This document shows positions 43,761-52,629 of a stretch of 64,000 bases of DNA, in pieces. The DNA is taken from NCBI RefSeq assembly GCF_003014695.1, contig NZ_PYAS01000015.1, forward strand, positions 186,001 through 250,000, in the 5' to 3' direction. The notes below the pieces were generated by a model. The model worked only from the letters and a program-made list of their open reading frames with translations. It searched no databases and was not told the DNA's origin. Position 1 is the stretch's first letter; every line of letters begins with the position of its first letter. The stretch comes from Dyadobacter jiangsuensis. GTDB taxonomy: Bacteria; Bacteroidota; Bacteroidia; Cytophagales; Spirosomataceae. The translations under genes were made by a program, and so were the position numbers.

Positions 43761-45104
43761 ATGACTTTTGAAGATTTAAATCTCACTAAACCGCTTCTGA
43801 AAGCGCTTTCAGAAGCGGGATATACGACGCCCACTACTATCCAGCACAAAGTCTTTTCGGTCATGATGTCCGGAAAGGATGTTTGCGGTATTGCCCAAAC
43901 AGGTACCGGAAAGACATTCGCCTATTTGCTGCCGACACTTCGGCAGATTGAGTATGCCAAAGATCGCCTGCCGCAATTACTGATCCTCGTACCTACGCGC
44001 GAGCTCGTGGTGCAGGTACTGGAAGAAGTACGCAAGTTGGCAGCTTACACTACGTTGCAAGCCGTAGGCGTGTACGGCGGCGGGAATATCAAGGTACAAA
44101 TGGCGGAGCTCCACGAGGGTGCCGATGTGGTGGTGGCCACGCCCGGACGCTTGTACGACCTTGCATTGAATGGCTCTTTGAAGAGTAAAAACATCAAAAA
44201 GCTGGTGATCGACGAGGTAGACGAAATGCTGAACCTCGGGTTCCGGCCCCAATTGAAAAACATCCTCGATTTACTTCCGCAGCGGCGCCAGAACCTGCTT
44301 TTCTCAGCTACCATTACCCAAGAAGTGGAAGCGCTGATGAAAACGTATTTCAATGACCCCGTGCGCATTGAGGCCGCGCCCGTCGGAACACCGTTGGATA
44401 ATATCGAGCAGCAGGCTTATGATGTTCCCAATTTTTATACCAAAGTAAACCTGCTTGACCTTTTGCTCGACCGGCACGAGGAAATGAGCAAGGTCCTGAT
44501 TTTTGTGGCTACCAAAAAGCTCGCCGACCAGCTTTACGGCCAGCTGGAACTCGGCTACATGAATAAAATCGGGGTTATCCATTCCAATAAGGACCAGAAC
44601 CACCGTTTCAATACGATCAGGCAATTCCACGCCGGCAATTACCGCATCCTGATCGCCACCGATATTATCGCCCGCGGGCTCGACGTGGCAGAAGTATCGC
44701 ACGTATTCAATTTCGATATTCCCGAAGTCCCTGAAAACTATATTCACCGCATAGGCCGCACCGGCCGCGCCGACCAGAAGGGTATTGCCATTTCTTTTAT
44801 TACCGAACGTGAAAAGCCGTTTCAGGAGCAGATCGAGGAACTGATGGATTTTGAAATCCCCATGCTCCCGTTACCCGAAGGTTTGAAGATTTCGGAAATC
44901 CTGACACCCGACGAAGAGCCGAAAGTGTTCATGAAAAATATCGAGCTGAAACGTCCCAAACGCGAGGATGTAGGCCCGGCATTTCACGAGAAAAAAGCTA
45001 AAAATCAGAAGGTTAATGTCCGCCGTGACCATGCCAAGGAAAAAATGGCCAAATACGGGCGCCCTATCAAGCGCTCAGGCAACAAGCCCAAGAGAAATAG
45101 TTAA
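43761..45104 (+). CDS. DEAD-box RNA helicase (RhlE-like) with a DEVD motif II
   Basis: This is a 447-residue ATP-dependent RNA helicase. Motifs are in order: Q motif (TPTTIQHKVF), AQTGTGKT (from residue 45), PTRELVVQ, ATPGRLYDL, motif II at residue 151 (DEVD instead of DEAD), SAT, and IHRIGRTGRA. A basic C-terminal tail (about 395-447, rich in Lys/Arg) would add RNA contact. I chose ATG 43761 (MTFEDLNLTKPLLKAL); in-frame sequence upstream overlaps the preceding gene. A TACCTTTG box at 43732-43739 could be its -7 element. Helicases of this type act in ribosome assembly or RNA decay. Confidence 0.93.
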   Translation: MTFEDLNLTKPLLKALSEAGYTTPTTIQHKVFSVMMSGKDVCGIAQTGTGKTFAYLLPTLRQIEYAKDRLPQLLILVPTRELVVQVLEEVRKLAAYTTLQAVGVYGGGNIKVQMAELHEGADVVVATPGRLYDLALNGSLKSKNIKKLVIDEVDEMLNLGFRPQLKNILDLLPQRRQNLLFSATITQEVEALMKTYFNDPVRIEAAPVGTPLDNIEQQAYDVPNFYTKVNLLDLLLDRHEEMSKVLIFVATKKLADQLYGQLELGYMNKIGVIHSNKDQNHRFNTIRQFHAGNYRILIATDIIARGLDVAEVSHVFNFDIPEVPENYIHRIGRTGRADQKGIAISFITEREKPFQEQIEELMDFEIPMLPLPEGLKISEILTPDEEPKVFMKNIELKRPKREDVGPAFHEKKAKNQKVNVRRDHAKEKMAKYGRPIKRSGNKPKRNS

Positions 45105-45150
45105 GCAACAGGTATTCAAATCATTTTGCCGGATTTCGTGTTGAGTTTAC

Positions 45151-46941
45151 ATGAATATCTGGCAAATCTTTCAAAGGCTGCGGCCTTTTGTCAAGCCGTA
45201 TCACCGGCAAATCGCATTTGCATTATTCCTTACCTTGCTGGGTGCTGTCACGGCGCAGGTAAACCCCTGGGTCCTGCGCTATACCGTCGACACGGTACAA
45301 TCCATGCACGACAAGCATTGGGGCATCCTGCAAGGTAAGGAGCTGCTGCTTCAAATCACGGTGATATTGTTCGTGAAGGAGATCGTGAACACGTTCATCG
45401 TTTTCGGGCAGCGATATTTTGGTGAAAAAATCCGTATCAAAGTTTCCAGCGATCTCGCCCAGAATGCCGTCAACCGCATCCTGACTTACAACCTGGCGTT
45501 TTTCAGCGATAATGAAAACCAGAAAGGCAAGCTGCAAACCCGCATCGACCGCGGCGCGGAGAGCCTTACGAAGCTGATCCAGAACTTCTTTATCGATATT
45601 CTGCCCTTGTTTGCTAATGCCGTTGTGGCACTGGGCATCATGTTCTCAGCCAATTTCTACGTCGGATGCATTGCATTGGCGATTCTTCCGGTTTATTTCT
45701 GGGTCAGTTACAAGCAAGCCGGCCAGTTGCAGGGTGTCCGCCGCAAATTGAAGCGGCAACGCGAAAACAAAAGCAACGGGCTCATCAACCTCATCGAATC
45801 GGTGATTGTGATCAAATCCTTCGTACGCGAGAAGCTGGAAGGCGAAAAACAGTACCGGCTGCAAATGGAACTGATGGATTCGCAACTCAAAACGCGGAAG
45901 ACCAACTTCACTTATGACGGTATCAAGAGCTTTATCGAGCAAATCGGCGTGGTACTGATTATCATTCTCACAGCCTACCTCGTGCTCGATCAGCAAATGT
46001 CTATCGGCGCGATCATGTTCCATATTCTGCTCTTTAACAACGTCTCCGCTCCTATCCGCCAGCTGCACCGCATTTATGACGAGATGAACGACGCGTTAAC
46101 GTATTCCGAAGGCTTCTTCGACATTCTGGATGCCAGCGACTCGGTGGAAACCAGCGGAGAAACCGTGAAACCCCAATTCCGGGGCGATTACGTGCTGCGA
46201 AATGTGTCATTTGCCTACCCCAACGGGACGAAGGCATTATCCGGCATCGATATGGAAATCAAATCGGGGCAAACTACGGCGTTGGTGGGGCTCTCGGGCG
46301 CGGGTAAAAGCACGTTAATCAACCTGCTGGTGGGCTTCTACGCGCAGGATATGGGCGAAATCCTGCTCGACGGGCGACCGCTGAAATCCTATGACCTGTC
46401 CTCACTCCGGAATGCGATTGGTATGGTGCTTCAAAAGAACCACATTTTCAAGGGCTCTATTGCGGAAAACATCTGGTACGGCAAGCCCGATGCTACCTGG
46501 GATGAGCTCGTAGAAGCCTCCAAAAGCGCCTATTTGCACGAGCAGATTATGGAGCTACCTCACGGATACGAAACGGATGCACAGCTGCTTTCGGGAGGCC
46601 AGCAACAGCGCATTGCCATTGCACGCCTTTTCCTCAAAAATCCGCCCATTATTTTCCTCGACGAACCCACGGCCAGCCTCGACGCCATTGCCACCGAGCA
46701 AATCAAAAACAGCCTCGACGCGATTAAGAAAAACCGGACGGTCGTAATCATTTCACACAGCCTGGCGCAAATTCTGGATTCAGATCAGATTTACGTCATG
46801 AAAAAAGGGCAGATCGTCGAATCCGGCAAACATGAGGAACTGTACGAGCAAAACGGCGTTTACAGGCAAATTTTTAATGCTTCCGCCCGAAGTCTGAACC
46901 TTGGGAAGATGCTCGAAACCATGAGCCGGGACCAGGATTGA
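45151..46941 (+). CDS. ABC exporter half-transporter (MsbA/multidrug type)
   Basis: This is a 596-residue protein with an N-terminal six-helix exporter membrane domain (about 1-320) and a C-terminal ATPase. The nucleotide-binding domain shows Walker A GLSGAGKST near residue 378, Q-loop VLQKNHIF, signature LSGGQQQR near 480, Walker B IIFLDEP and the H-loop IISHS. It should act as a homodimer exporting a lipid, peptide or drug. The start is 46 bases after the helicase stop. Downstream come a tandem repeat and a terminator. Confidence 0.93.
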   Translation: MNIWQIFQRLRPFVKPYHRQIAFALFLTLLGAVTAQVNPWVLRYTVDTVQSMHDKHWGILQGKELLLQITVILFVKEIVNTFIVFGQRYFGEKIRIKVSSDLAQNAVNRILTYNLAFFSDNENQKGKLQTRIDRGAESLTKLIQNFFIDILPLFANAVVALGIMFSANFYVGCIALAILPVYFWVSYKQAGQLQGVRRKLKRQRENKSNGLINLIESVIVIKSFVREKLEGEKQYRLQMELMDSQLKTRKTNFTYDGIKSFIEQIGVVLIIILTAYLVLDQQMSIGAIMFHILLFNNVSAPIRQLHRIYDEMNDALTYSEGFFDILDASDSVETSGETVKPQFRGDYVLRNVSFAYPNGTKALSGIDMEIKSGQTTALVGLSGAGKSTLINLLVGFYAQDMGEILLDGRPLKSYDLSSLRNAIGMVLQKNHIFKGSIAENIWYGKPDATWDELVEASKSAYLHEQIMELPHGYETDAQLLSGGQQQRIAIARLFLKNPPIIFLDEPTASLDAIATEQIKNSLDAIKKNRTVVIISHSLAQILDSDQIYVMKKGQIVESGKHEELYEQNGVYRQIFNASARSLNLGKMLETMSRDQD

Positions 46942-47045
46942 AAAATTTTTGAAATATTTTTTCGGGTCGGTGATCTAAAGAGTTTCCTCCGTCGTATGTC
47001 GTTTCATGGTGACGAACGACCAATCCAAAACCGTTTAGCACATTT

Positions 47046-47115
47046 TGCGACACGCGGTGTGCGACACCCGGTGTGCGACACCCGGTGTGCGACACCCGGT
47101 GCGCGACACCCGGTG
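47046..47115. repeat. Five 14-bp tandem repeats
   Basis: The unit TGCGACACCCGGTG occurs five times without spacers (47046, 47060, 47074, 47088, 47102). The first copy has one change (CACGCGG) and the last begins with C. It lies in the 315-base gap between the ABC exporter and hemA, about 100 bases after the exporter stop. Apart from this repeat and the two terminators below, I see nothing else in that gap. Confidence 0.9.
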
Positions 47116-47162
47116 CGGATTTGAAGATACAATTAATTATTGTGGAGGGTAAGGTAATACAT

Positions 47163-47195
47163 AGAGAGGGTGGCGAATGTCACCCTCTCTTTTTT
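47163..47195 (+). terminator. Plus-strand terminator downstream of the ABC exporter
   Basis: A 10-bp stem (AGAGAGGGTG with CACCCTCTCT) with an 8-base loop is followed by a run of T to 47195. Confidence 0.9.
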
Positions 47196-47201
47196 GTACA
47201 T

Positions 47202-47229
47202 AAAAAAACTCCCGGGAGAGCCCGGGAGT
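47202..47229 (-). terminator. Minus-strand terminator of hemA
   Basis: Read on the minus strand, a perfect 9-bp stem (ACTCCCGGG with CCCGGGAGT) and a 4-base loop end in TTTTTTT (bases 47208-47202). It is back to back with the plus-strand terminator. Confidence 0.9.
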
Positions 47230-47256
47230 ATGATATTGGAAGAGGTCTATGTGATA

Positions 47257-48516
47257 TTAATGGCTTTCTTTTTCTTTTTCCAGGTTGAACAGATCGTTCA
47301 ATACGTCGATCAGCGTTTCTGCTTCTCCTCTTTTACAGGCTGCTTTCAATTGAAGCACCGGCAGTTTGAGGATTTTCTGCATCATGCTGGTGGTAATGCG
47401 TTCCACTTTTTCCAGTTCCGATTCGGTGAGGTTTTTTGTAAAACGCCCCAACTCTTCTTTGCGGATCTGTTCCAGCGCGCCTTTCAGTTTCTGAATCGTC
47501 GGAGAAACGATCATCTCGCGCGACCAGTCGTTGAATTCAACTACTGCTTCGCTGATAATCTCTTCCACGTGCGGCACAGAATCCAGGCGGCGCTGCAATG
47601 CTTCATCGGCTTTTGACCGGATCGAATCGATCGTGTAGAGCATCACCCCCGGAACTTCTTCCACCTCTGGTGATACGCTGCGCGGTACCGAGAGGTCGAT
47701 GAAATATTTGAATGACATGCCGCGGAGGCGCACCATCATTTCCTTCGTAAAGAATGGCTCTTCACGCTGAATGGACGATACGATAATATCGGCATTGGAA
47801 ATTTCGGTTTCAATATCTGCAAAATCCGCCACCCGGAAACCCAACTCAGCGCCCAGCGCTTCGGCCTTGCTGCGGGTCCTGTTTACGAGTGTCACTTCCG
47901 CATTGGTATTTTGCGAAAGGTTGCGGCACACATCCGTTCCAATCTCTCCCAAGCCTACAACGAGTATTTTAGGGTTTGGCATGAGGCCTTCGAGCAATTC
48001 GACGGCCGCATAGGAAACGGAGGCAGCGCCATCGCGGAAAAATGTCTCCTGCGCTACACGTTTATTTGCAAAAAATATGGTGTGAAGCAATCGATGCAAA
48101 AACGGCCCGGCCATATTCAGGTCGGCCGACCATTGGTATGCATGCTTGATCTGGTTCGGGATTTGCATATCCCCTACCACTTGCGATTGCAAGCCTGTGG
48201 CTACGTGGAACAGGTGCTGCACCGCCGCGTCGCCTTCCGAAAACTGCTCGAAATAGGCTTTGAAGCTTTCTACATCCTCAACCCCTTTTTCGATCAGCAA
48301 AAGCTTGATAATGTCTTCATTAAGATCGTTGGCGGAGGAGTAGTATATTTCAGTGCGGTTGCAGGTGGAGACGGCAAGAACGTCGGCGATATCGAAAAAA
48401 TCTTTGAGACGAAGCATCATGCTCTTTGCTTCCGCCTCATTCAATGCAAGCTGTTCCCTGATAGCAAGAGGAGCATTCCGATGTGATAAACTGACTGATT
48501 TGAACTGGTTATACAT
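47257..48516 (-). CDS. hemA: HemA, glutamyl-tRNA reductase
   Basis: HemA reduces glutamyl-tRNA with NADPH to glutamate-1-semialdehyde, the first committed step of haem synthesis by the C5 route. The 419-residue protein has the nucleophile C52 in STCNRTEIYY, the GDMQIPNQIK-A-x (substrate) region, the nucleotide fold VVGLGEIGTDVCRNL and a C-terminal dimerisation helix. I chose ATG 48516 (MYNQFKSVSLSHRNAPL); an upstream TTG/ATG frame at 48540 adds eight unrelated residues. Other haem genes are not adjacent. It is divergent from the histidine kinase gene across a 273-base region. Confidence 0.96.
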   Translation of the reverse strand: MYNQFKSVSLSHRNAPLAIREQLALNEAEAKSMMLRLKDFFDIADVLAVSTCNRTEIYYSSANDLNEDIIKLLLIEKGVEDVESFKAYFEQFSEGDAAVQHLFHVATGLQSQVVGDMQIPNQIKHAYQWSADLNMAGPFLHRLLHTIFFANKRVAQETFFRDGAASVSYAAVELLEGLMPNPKILVVGLGEIGTDVCRNLSQNTNAEVTLVNRTRSKAEALGAELGFRVADFADIETEISNADIIVSSIQREEPFFTKEMMVRLRGMSFKYFIDLSVPRSVSPEVEEVPGVMLYTIDSIRSKADEALQRRLDSVPHVEEIISEAVVEFNDWSREMIVSPTIQKLKGALEQIRKEELGRFTKNLTESELEKVERITTSMMQKILKLPVLQLKAACKRGEAETLIDVLNDLFNLEKEKESH

Positions 48517-48789
48517 CACTTTGTCTAATTCGATGCACAAAAATACTTTACAAAAATCACAAATATAAATGTGGAACTATGACCGTTCACTTATTTAGAA
48601 AGCATTTAAATAAAACTGCCATAAGTCATACAAATTTCAACCCTGGAAAGGCTCGAAAACATGATCCCCGTCATATTCTTAACTGACGTGTGAGGGGATG
48701 AAAAACCGTCGTGAAGCCACTAAGCTTAAATTATTTGCGTTATTTGTAAACTATAACATTAATATCGGGCTTATTGTGCCCGACCCGGA

Positions 48790-50073
48790 ATGATCAGCGA
48801 AACCCCAAAAGAAAAACCACGTTTCAAGCTGCACCCCGTAGCCATCCTGAACAGCCAGCGCCTGCGCCGTTCGTTGATGGACACCTACGACCAGAAGAGC
48901 TTTTATAAATACGTGATCGGGATTATCCTGCTCATACTAAGTATCGGTTCGCTGTTTTATACCGATAAGCTGGTGGAGGAGCTGGAAGAACGCGAAGAAA
49001 GGGAAGTGCAGCTTTATGCGGAAGGTTTGCGATATGTCGTCAACAGTCCGCTGGACGAAAACTTCAACGTGATTTACCAGGTCATTGAGGATGCCGTGAA
49101 TTTCTACCAGATTCCGGCCATTTATGTGGATGAAAACAATATCCCAAATCCTAACAAGAACATTAAGTTTCCTGCCAAAGTAAGTCGCCAGGAACGCGAA
49201 CGCATTATCCAGGAAAAGCTGGAAGAGATGAAGCTCGAACATCCGCCTATCCCGGTGGAACTCGGCAAAGGCCGGGCGGGAAAGATCTATTACAGCAACT
49301 CGTTTTTGCTTACACAACTTCGTTACTATCCGTTCTTGCAGCTGTCGGTCATGCTGCTGATAGGTTACCTCGCCTATCTCGCATTCAGTTCGGCACGAAA
49401 AGCGGAACAGAACAGGGTTTGGGTGGGTTTGGCGAAAGAAACTGCGCACCAGCTGGGCACGCCGCTGTCCTCGCTGATGGCCTGGGTGGAATACTTCCGC
49501 AGCGACCCGTCGATAGATCCGTCCATTGCCGAAGAAATTGAAAAGGACGTAATACGGCTGGAAATGATCACGACCCGTTTTTCGAACATCGGGTCTATCC
49601 CTACCCTCCGGCAGGAGCCTATCGCCGATATTGTGACCCATTTTATCAACTACCTCGAAAAACGGGTTTCTTCTAAAGTAAAATTCGAAGTTCACAACCA
49701 GCTTGCCGAAGAACAAACCACTTTGCTCAACAAGAACCTGTTTGAATGGGTGATCGAGAATATCTGCAAGAACGCGGTGGATGCGATGAGCGGCGTAGGC
49801 GAAATTCACGTTACGCTGCAAGCGCCTCCGCGTGCGAAGGAAATATGGATCGACATCGCTGATACCGGAAAAGGAATGACCAAGGCGCAGGCGAGCAAGA
49901 TTTTCAATCCCGGTTTCAGTACCAAGAAACGCGGCTGGGGCCTGGGGTTAACACTTGCGAAACGGATCATCGAAAATTACCACGCGGGCAAGCTCTTCGT
50001 CAAAACCTCGGAGGTAGGAAAAGGAACGACATTCAGGATCATCCTGAATGCCGATATTGTAGAAGAATCTTAA
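48790..50073 (+). CDS. Membrane sensor histidine kinase without a neighbouring response regulator
   Basis: This is a 427-residue kinase. After about 38 cytosolic residues come a first membrane helix (about 40-60), a periplasmic section of some 110 residues, a second helix (about 176-198), then the kinase core. The H-box is KETAHQLGTPLSSLMAW with His220; the N-box is NICKNAVDAM near 326, G1 DTGKGM near 358, and FNPGFSTKKRGWGLGL forms the F and G2 boxes. The sensor part resembles no family that I can name. No response regulator is adjacent: the next gene is on the other strand. Confidence 0.9.
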   Translation: MISETPKEKPRFKLHPVAILNSQRLRRSLMDTYDQKSFYKYVIGIILLILSIGSLFYTDKLVEELEEREEREVQLYAEGLRYVVNSPLDENFNVIYQVIEDAVNFYQIPAIYVDENNIPNPNKNIKFPAKVSRQERERIIQEKLEEMKLEHPPIPVELGKGRAGKIYYSNSFLLTQLRYYPFLQLSVMLLIGYLAYLAFSSARKAEQNRVWVGLAKETAHQLGTPLSSLMAWVEYFRSDPSIDPSIAEEIEKDVIRLEMITTRFSNIGSIPTLRQEPIADIVTHFINYLEKRVSSKVKFEVHNQLAEEQTTLLNKNLFEWVIENICKNAVDAMSGVGEIHVTLQAPPRAKEIWIDIADTGKGMTKAQASKIFNPGFSTKKRGWGLGLTLAKRIIENYHAGKLFVKTSEVGKGTTFRIILNADIVEES

Positions 50074-50077
50074 TGAA

Positions 50078-50632
50078 TTACGGCAGGAGCGGTACCACTA
50101 CCGTGTCTGTCGTGATCTCGTTGCTGATCCTGAATGCACGGTCGATAATAGTGGCTTTGAATTTCACCGTAGTCGGAACCGTGCTGTTTGATTTAAGGAA
50201 ACGGGCGTTCAAATCCAGTTTACCCTTGATCGGACCAGCCTTCCCATCCAGTTTCAGCCTTGGAAAAAACTTGAATGAGTCGCCACTCATGATTCTTTCG
50301 GACCAGGTGCCGTTCTTCCGCTTGATCATCGTCACCAGCCTGTAATTTGCTTCCAGATTCCAGCCCGGTGCATTCTTATATTGCTTAGTAAAAACATCCA
50401 AATCCTGTACTTCTGCATTGGTAGCACCCAGATCACCGTCACCATCCTCAAAATCAACGGTAATTGTCACAACCTCCGTTTCCCCTGAAGGAGATCCGTT
50501 GACACTATCGATCTGTGTATCCTGAGAGATGCCGTTATAATAGAGAACCGGGGTATCGCTGAAATCGGGAATATCGACACAGCTAGCCGATGCTACCGCC
50601 AATAGTATGAACAAGGAAACTTGCAGCTTCAT
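50078..50632 (-). CDS. Lipoprotein of unknown function
   Basis: This is a 184-residue probable lipoprotein. The signal MKLQVSLFILLAVASASC has a lipobox with Cys18. The mature part begins acidic (VDIPDFSDTP) and includes a VDFEDGDGDLG stretch, common in Bacteroidota surface lipoproteins and perhaps calcium-binding, followed by beta strands. I know no function. Its stop is 4 bases from the kinase stop, and its ATG at 50632 directly abuts an ATG of the divergent LuxE-like frame at 50633. Confidence 0.75.
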   Translation of the reverse strand: MKLQVSLFILLAVASASCVDIPDFSDTPVLYYNGISQDTQIDSVNGSPSGETEVVTITVDFEDGDGDLGATNAEVQDLDVFTKQYKNAPGWNLEANYRLVTMIKRKNGTWSERIMSGDSFKFFPRLKLDGKAGPIKGKLDLNARFLKSNSTVPTTVKFKATIIDRAFRISNEITTDTVVVPLLP

Positions 50633-50683
50633 ATGAGTTCTATTTTTAACTTTGCTTTTTTAGTATCTACGAAAGTAAGAGGA

Positions 50684-51739
50684 TTGGAACTTCAAAACAA
50701 TAAATCCATTGCCGAAATACGGGCAGGACTCCGTGAGCAAATCGTGACCTTCGAACCGGCCGATTTTGAGTCGCTTGCACTCAGGGTTTTCCGCTTTCAG
50801 GCCGAGTACAATCCCATTTACAGGGAGTATATCCGGCATCTGGGCGTCGATCCGGCACGCATCACCGATTTGACCCAAATTCCCTTCCTTCCAATCCAGT
50901 TTTTTAAGAATCATCGCGTCGCTACGGGGCATTCTTCCGACGCGTCAGTTATTTTCCAGAGCAGCGGGACAACCGGCCAGGCTACCAGCCATCATCACCT
51001 TTACGACGAACCACTTTACAAAGCTGTTTCCTATCGTATTTTCCAGCACAATTATGGCGATCTGAACCGCTTTCATATCCTGGCGCTGCTACCGTCATAC
51101 CTTGAACGAAACAACTCTTCGCTCGTGTATATGATGCAGCACTTTATTGAGGAAAGCGAATCCGAATATTCAGGCTTTTACCTTAATAATACGGGTGAAA
51201 TGCTGCATCGCCTGCGCCACCTCGCCGACAATCCCGATGGCAGGGGAGTTCTGCTGCTGGGCGTTACGTTCGCATTGCTGGATCTGGCGGAAAGCAGTTT
51301 TGACCTTTCATTTTTGCAAAACATCGAACATTTCACGGTGATGGATACAGGCGGGATGAAAGGCCGGCGGAAAGAGCTGCTTAGAGAGGAGGTTCACGAT
51401 ATTCTCACCGCGAGTTTCGGCGTGCCGGCAATCCATTCCGAATACGGCATGACCGAACTCCTTTCGCAAGGCTACTCGCATGGCCACGGCCTGTTCGTAC
51501 CCGGGTATTCGATGCGCGTGCTGTTGCGCGACATCAACGATCCGTTCACGATCAGCGACCATAACCTCGGTTCATCCAAAACCGGCGGCATTAACGTGAT
51601 TGACCTGGCCAACCTGGATACATGCTCATTCATCGAAACCCAGGACCTTGGGCGGTTCGGGGAAAAAGCGGGGACCTTCTACGTCATGGGCCGTTTCGAC
51701 AATTCGGACATCCGTGGCTGCAATTTAATGGTTCTCTGA
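50684..51739 (+). CDS. LuxE-like acyl-protein synthetase (AMP-forming)
   Basis: This protein resembles LuxE, the acyl-protein synthetase of fatty acid reductase systems. It has the AMP-forming phosphate loop QSSGTTGQATSHH and the later EYGMTELLSQGY motif, ending with a DLGRFGEKAGTFYVMGRFDNSDIRG region. No luxC or luxD gene is nearby. The start is uncertain. ATG 50633 lies next to the ATG of the divergent lipoprotein gene, leaving no room for promoters, whereas a TAACTTTG box (50647-50654) falls between the two candidates. So TTG 50684 (LELQNNKS), preceded by AAGAGGA, is my choice. Its function may be activation of an acyl group onto a protein or amine. Confidence 0.72.
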   Translation: MELQNNKSIAEIRAGLREQIVTFEPADFESLALRVFRFQAEYNPIYREYIRHLGVDPARITDLTQIPFLPIQFFKNHRVATGHSSDASVIFQSSGTTGQATSHHHLYDEPLYKAVSYRIFQHNYGDLNRFHILALLPSYLERNNSSLVYMMQHFIEESESEYSGFYLNNTGEMLHRLRHLADNPDGRGVLLLGVTFALLDLAESSFDLSFLQNIEHFTVMDTGGMKGRRKELLREEVHDILTASFGVPAIHSEYGMTELLSQGYSHGHGLFVPGYSMRVLLRDINDPFTISDHNLGSSKTGGINVIDLANLDTCSFIETQDLGRFGEKAGTFYVMGRFDNSDIRGCNLMVL

Positions 51740-51764
51740 ATCGTTAGCATCACCGTGCTGCGCA

Positions 51765-51778
51765 TAACCGCGCGGTTA
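51765..51778. repeat. 14-bp perfect palindrome
   Basis: TAACCGCGCGGTTA lies 26 bases after the LuxE-like stop, in the 227-base gap before the dehydrogenase subunit gene. With no T-run it is not a terminator; a protein-binding site is possible. Confidence 0.45.
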
Positions 51779-51966
51779 CATTTTAATATAAATTTAATCC
51801 CTCCGAGTACCCTCTGAAATAGCCTGATACAGTCCTGGAAGCTATATAGAATCATTCTAACCAACATATGAGTCAGAATATTTCATAAATTAGCAGGCTG
51901 TTCAAAATTGCATTTATCAAATGCGGAATTTCACTTTGGATTGTTAACCTATATTAAGTATATCAG

Positions 51967-52566
51967 ATGAAAAGACGTGATGCCCTTGGTCGTGTGGCAC
52001 TATTAATGGGTGGCACACTCTCCGCGCCCACCATGCTGGCTTTTCTGGAAGGATGTAAATCTTCCACAGAGACTGCCTCAGCAATGACTTTTCCGTTCTC
52101 GACGGATCGCAAGGCACTTGTTTCGGAGGTGGCTGAAATTATCATTCCGAAAACGGACACCCCGGGGGCAAAGGACGCCAAAGTGGGAGAGTTTATTGAA
52201 ATGATGCTGAAAGACTGCTACGCGGCAAAAGATCAGGAAAGCTTTAACAAGGGCTTGGCAGAGTTGGAGAAGAAGGATTTTCTGAAAGCGAAACCGGAAG
52301 AGCAAACCAAGATCCTGAAAGAGATGGAAGCCGATGCGAAAGACGAGCTCGCTAAGGCTGGTGAGGAAAAGAAAAAATATACCGAAGCAGGCAAGGAATA
52401 TACCGACGCCGGTGTGCCGTTCTTCCGCCTGATGAAAGAGTTGACACTCCTGGGATACTTCACATCCGAACCGGGTGCTACGCAAGCGCTCGAATACGTT
52501 GCCGTTCCGGGCCGCTACGACGGCTGCATTGACCTGAAACCAGGCCAGAAAAACTGGGCAATGTAA
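51967..52566 (+). CDS. Gluconate 2-dehydrogenase subunit 3-like protein, Tat lipoprotein
   Basis: This is a 199-residue small subunit of a flavin-dependent membrane-bound dehydrogenase. It begins MKRRDALGRVALLMGG, a twin-Arg export signal, and ends the signal with a lipobox-like LEGC (Cys30). The mature part has the family's helical features and a C-terminal GYFTSEPGATQALEYVAVPGRYDGCIDL segment. It lies 63 bases before the GMC flavoprotein gene and probably carries that partner across the membrane as a pair, since the flavoprotein has no signal of its own. No cytochrome c subunit is present. Confidence 0.85.
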   Translation: MKRRDALGRVALLMGGTLSAPTMLAFLEGCKSSTETASAMTFPFSTDRKALVSEVAEIIIPKTDTPGAKDAKVGEFIEMMLKDCYAAKDQESFNKGLAELEKKDFLKAKPEEQTKILKEMEADAKDELAKAGEEKKKYTEAGKEYTDAGVPFFRLMKELTLLGYFTSEPGATQALEYVAVPGRYDGCIDLKPGQKNWAM

Positions 52567-52629
52567 TCCCAAACATTCAAGTAGGGGCCACCACGGCCAT
52601 ATTTTAAAATTCTTTGAAGCATTTTCATC

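Noticed and set aside
47046..47115. Five 14-bp repeats considered as a CRISPR array or iteron origin
   Set aside because: The unit is too short and has no spacers for CRISPR; no replication initiator gene or A+T-rich opening region lies beside it.
48937..49821. A 294-codon minus-strand open frame inside the histidine kinase gene
   Set aside because: The plus-strand frame has all kinase boxes; the antisense frame has none of any family.
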